From: Kiritimatiellia bacterium
Lineage (GTDB): Bacteria > Verrucomicrobiota > Kiritimatiellia > UBA8416 > YA12-FULL-48-11
Length of the DNA stretch: 64,000 nucleotides
Direction: 5' to 3'
Assembly (NCBI GenBank): GCA_028716365.1
Contig: JAQUPZ010000011.1
Span: forward strand, 62,001 to 126,000
The notes under the pieces are model-generated. The model saw only the letters and a list, made by a program, of their open reading frames with translations. It did not search any database and had not been told where the DNA came from. This document shows, piece by piece, positions 62,063 through 64,000 of this stretch; position 1 is the stretch's first letter, and each line of letters begins with the position of its first letter. Position numbers and translations under genes: made by a program.

Positions 62063-62180
62063 ATTTTGTGAGGAGTATGATCTGTCGCAGGGAGTGCGGG
62101 GCAAGTCGTAACAGTTTATGCCATTTCGGTGGGGTAGAAATGTACGAGAACATAGGGTAACACCTCGTAATTGGTAATTC

Positions 62181-62197
62181 CTCCCGCCTGCCGGGAG
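62181..62197. repeat. Extragenic palindrome
   Basis: A 6-bp stem with a 5-base loop (CTCCCG-CCTGC-CGGGAG) lies in the 281-base gap between DUF1080 and the leader of the aminotransferase gene. A second overlapping pairing (CCTGC with GCAGG) is possible. It resembles common dispersed extragenic elements; no T run follows. Confidence 0.4.
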
Positions 62198-62270
62198 TCG
62201 GGTCGGGCAGGGTCCGAGACTATCGAGATAGAGAGGTTACCCTGATCAATGTGAGAATGTAAGGTTCTTC

Positions 62271-62312
62271 ATGAACGGTCAGAAAAAACAATTTCTTATA
62301 ACCAACAATTAA
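62271..62312 (+). CDS. Leader mini-ORF, copy 3
   Basis: A 13-codon frame (MNGQKKQFLITNN) starts 6 bases after AAGG and ends 31 bases before the ATG of the aminotransferase gene, which has its own AAAGGAG. Its first 33 bases differ from copy 1 at only 3 positions, and CAATTTCTTATAACC is identical. The conserved peptide core in all three copies is KQFLI. Upstream of the mini-ORF the match with the other copies is short. Confidence 0.45.
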   Translation: MNGQKKQFLITNN

Positions 62313-62343
62313 AAATCAGATCTGCAAAAGGAGTATCAATAAA

Positions 62344-63687
62344 ATGAGAACTATGAACAACAAAACAGGCAATTCAAAAATATCTGCAACAAGGCGGACA
62401 TTTATTAAGTCAGCTGGAGCAACAGCTACAGGTCTTCTTATGACTTCCCCGGCTGTTTCAATGGCAGCTGCAGGTAATGATCAGGAAACTCTCGCCCTTG
62501 ATGGCGGACCTAAAGCCGTTACAGCATCGAGTAGCGATGCAACGACCTGGCCGCGTTACGGGGCTGAGGAAGAAATGGCAGTGGTGGATGTGCTCAGGAA
62601 ACCAAACTATTCGGCTATCGATGCTCTCGAAGCAGATTGGAAGAAACATTTTAACCTTCCCTATTGCAAGGCACACTATAACGGGACCAGTGCCATAACC
62701 GCTATGTTCTTTGCCCTGAATCTGCCTGCCGGCAGCGAGATAATGGTGCCATGTTCCACGTTCTGGGCCACAATTACACCGATGCGGTTCTTCGGCCTGG
62801 TACCGATAATGATAGACATCAATCCTGTTACGCTGAACTTTGATATCGAAGACGCCAAGCGCAAGTTGACCAAAAACACAAGAGCTGTGTTCCCTGTTCA
62901 TTATCTGGGAATGCCTGCTGACATGGACCGCATATCCGACTTCTGTAAAGAGAAGGGGCTCATTGTTCTGGAAGATGCGTGTCACGCGCACGGCGCTTCA
63001 ATGCATGGTAAATTTATGGGCGCCTGGGGCAGGATGGCCTGCTTCAGCTTCCAGGCAAGCAAACCATTGCCTGCTATTGAAGGAGGTATGGGAAATTATC
63101 AGGATCAGGAAGACTTTGAAAAGGCAACCATACTGGGACATTATGAATGGGCTTCTAAATTGAAAGGCAGTAACAAAAAGTACAGCTACGGAATGGGAAT
63201 GAAACTGCGTATGCACCCGATGGCTGCTGCATTGGCCAGGTGCCAGTTGGAAAAACTGGACAAGTATAAAGTTGTATTAAAAGCTCAAGTACGCAAGCTT
63301 AATGATCGTATTGCCAGGCTGCCCGGCCTTTACGAACAACAGAACCGTCCGGATGTTGATCGCGTGTATTATGCCGCCAACCGGTTTCTCCTGAATGAAA
63401 CTGAAGCCGGTATGTCCCGGAATGTTTGTGTTAAAGCTCTGAAAGCTGAAGGTGTCTCTGCAGGTGCTGCAGGCGCCCAGTTCCTGTGCGACAACCCGAT
63501 ATTTCACGAGGCTGAATGGTGGCATCATATGCCTGTAATTGCCGATAAATTTCCGGGAGCTTTAGAGGTCAACAAGAGAGGTATTTCACTTCCTTTTTTC
63601 ACAAAGGAAATGCCTGAACTTACCGAACAATATATCAAAGCTTTTGAAAAGGTATGGGCACACCGTAAGCAATTAGGTAAAAGCTGA
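62344..63687 (+). CDS. Tat-exported DegT/DnrJ/EryC1-type aminotransferase
   Basis: A 447-residue PLP-dependent enzyme of the DegT/DnrJ/EryC1/StrS (AHBA synthase) family. Residues 17-23 read TRRTFIK, a Tat motif, followed by a hydrophobic signal ending near SMAAA. The fold-type I features are YNGTSAITAMFFAL, VPCSTFWATITPMRF, LIVLEDACHAHGA (the PLP-binding Asp) and FSFQASKPLPAIEGG, in which the lysine binds PLP. The family makes amino sugars from keto sugars in the cytoplasm; export of such an enzyme is unusual. AAAGGAG lies 9 bases before the ATG. The Tat gene at 63715 follows. Confidence 0.85.
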   Translation: MRTMNNKTGNSKISATRRTFIKSAGATATGLLMTSPAVSMAAAGNDQETLALDGGPKAVTASSSDATTWPRYGAEEEMAVVDVLRKPNYSAIDALEADWKKHFNLPYCKAHYNGTSAITAMFFALNLPAGSEIMVPCSTFWATITPMRFFGLVPIMIDINPVTLNFDIEDAKRKLTKNTRAVFPVHYLGMPADMDRISDFCKEKGLIVLEDACHAHGASMHGKFMGAWGRMACFSFQASKPLPAIEGGMGNYQDQEDFEKATILGHYEWASKLKGSNKKYSYGMGMKLRMHPMAAALARCQLEKLDKYKVVLKAQVRKLNDRIARLPGLYEQQNRPDVDRVYYAANRFLLNETEAGMSRNVCVKALKAEGVSAGAAGAQFLCDNPIFHEAEWWHHMPVIADKFPGALEVNKRGISLPFFTKEMPELTEQYIKAFEKVWAHRKQLGKS

Positions 63688-63714
63688 CAACCTGATCTCA
63701 AGGAAGGCGCGACC

Positions 63715-64000
63715 ATGAAAAATTCTGTGAAAGTGACACGTCGGGCCATGTTGTGCGGCATGGCAGGAATCTGTGGGCTGGCGGCGACTCGTTCTGCAAG
63801 AGCGCAATTCCTCGCTCCGCAAGATGGAACAGTCCGGGACCGCCTGTGGATTTTCACCTGCGCGGCCAACAGCGATTTCCCGGCCATCGGCCGTCGTTCG
63901 GTGATGACGCCGGCTGAAGGCGCGTTTTTCTTCGGCGTACCGAACATCATCATGGTACAGTCGAGCACAAAAGAGGCGCCGTATGGAAGGTTAGAACCGC
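63715..64000 (+). CDS. Tat-exported protein, N-terminal part (truncated by the window)
   Basis: The last 286 bases begin a plus-strand frame with AAGGAAG 8 bases before the ATG. The peptide starts MKNSVKVTRRAMLCGMAGIC, a twin-arginine signal with a cleavage site near SARAQ. The mature part reads DRLWIFTCAANSDF, then RRSVMTPAEGAFFFGVPN. I do not recognise a named family with certainty; the opening is like that of exported barrel proteins in PVC clusters. It directly follows the aminotransferase gene by 27 bases and is probably in the same operon. Confidence 0.7.
   Translation, partial: MKNSVKVTRRAMLCGMAGICGLAATRSARAQFLAPQDGTVRDRLWIFTCAANSDFPAIGRRSVMTPAEGAFFFGVPNIIMVQSSTKEAPYGRLEP

Noticed and set aside
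62100-62165. String AAGTCGTAACA resembling the 3' end of 16S rRNA, with GGTAACACC nearby
   Set aside because: Only a dozen bases match and the surrounding rRNA sequence is absent; it is a chance match.
1-64000. CRISPR array, prophage, integrase or transposase
   Set aside because: No regularly spaced direct repeats, no phage structural gene and no recombinase motif were found on either strand.

Overview
The window is a carbohydrate-degradation region from a bacterium that is probably in the PVC superphylum; Lentisphaerota, Kiritimatiellota or a planctomycete-like lineage fit best. The evidence is indirect: many Tat-exported Gfo/Idh/MocA oxidoreductases, ThuA and DUF1080 proteins, formylglycine sulfatases, a HzsA-related dihaem protein, a ceramidase-like protein and a PocR/AraC regulator. 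No rRNA, tRNA or housekeeping marker is present to settle the taxonomy. Most genes are on the plus strand, densely packed, and nearly all carry Sec, Tat or lipoprotein signals, so most of the encoded chemistry is periplasmic or on the cell surface.

Layout. 0-5.2 kb: the tail of an oxidoreductase, an MFS transporter, two further Gfo/Idh-type proteins and a ThuA-domain protein (3-keto-sugar type chemistry). 5.3-8.5 kb: a UbiE-like methyltransferase converging on glycogen phosphorylase. 8.6-12.7 kb: a GH5 enzyme with an inserted domain, divergent from a PDZ/toroid/HEAT protein. 12.8-16.3 kb: a small basic protein followed by an exported DUF1080, Gfo/Idh and sugar isomerase-like trio. 16.4-26.4 kb: a PocR-AraC regulator, a beta-helix lipoprotein, a GH127 enzyme, a sulfatase, a sialidase-like protein, a truncated second GH127 copy and a GH36 alpha-galactosidase. 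26.4-32.5 kb: two tandem GH2 paralogues. 32.7-38.1 kb: three sulfatases, with a DUF559 nuclease-like gene flanked by inverted hairpin repeats between the first two. 38.3-46.3 kb: a GH42-like lipoprotein, a deacetylase-like protein, a degenerate CPBP-like membrane protein, a GH99-like protein and a GH78 rhamnosidase. 46.6-54.2 kb: a small membrane protein, an IclR-effector/AraC fusion regulator, a HzsA-related protein, a CE7 esterase, a VOC protein and a ceramidase-like protein. 54.4-64 kb: a GH84-like enzyme, a PQQ-type propeller, a sialidase-like protein, a barrel protein, DUF1080, a Tat-exported DegT-type aminotransferase and the start of another Tat protein.

Taken together, the enzymes suggest stripping of sulfate and acyl groups, then debranching of a complex polysaccharide rich in rhamnose, arabinose and galactose, with hydrolytic (GH) and probably oxidative (3-keto) cleavage outside the cytoplasm. 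The substrate is inferred from families and not shown directly.

The most notable unexplained structures are: three copies of a leader containing a conserved mini-ORF (58.6-62.3 kb); a 40-nt identical element upstream of two GH127-linked units (17.3 and 23.5 kb); a pair of roughly 200-bp foldback repeats (43.0 and 57.0 kb); and the DUF559 gene bounded by inverted hairpins, one of which appears to supply the ribosome binding site of the next gene. I saw no CRISPR array, no transposase, no RNA gene and no convincing intrinsic terminator.
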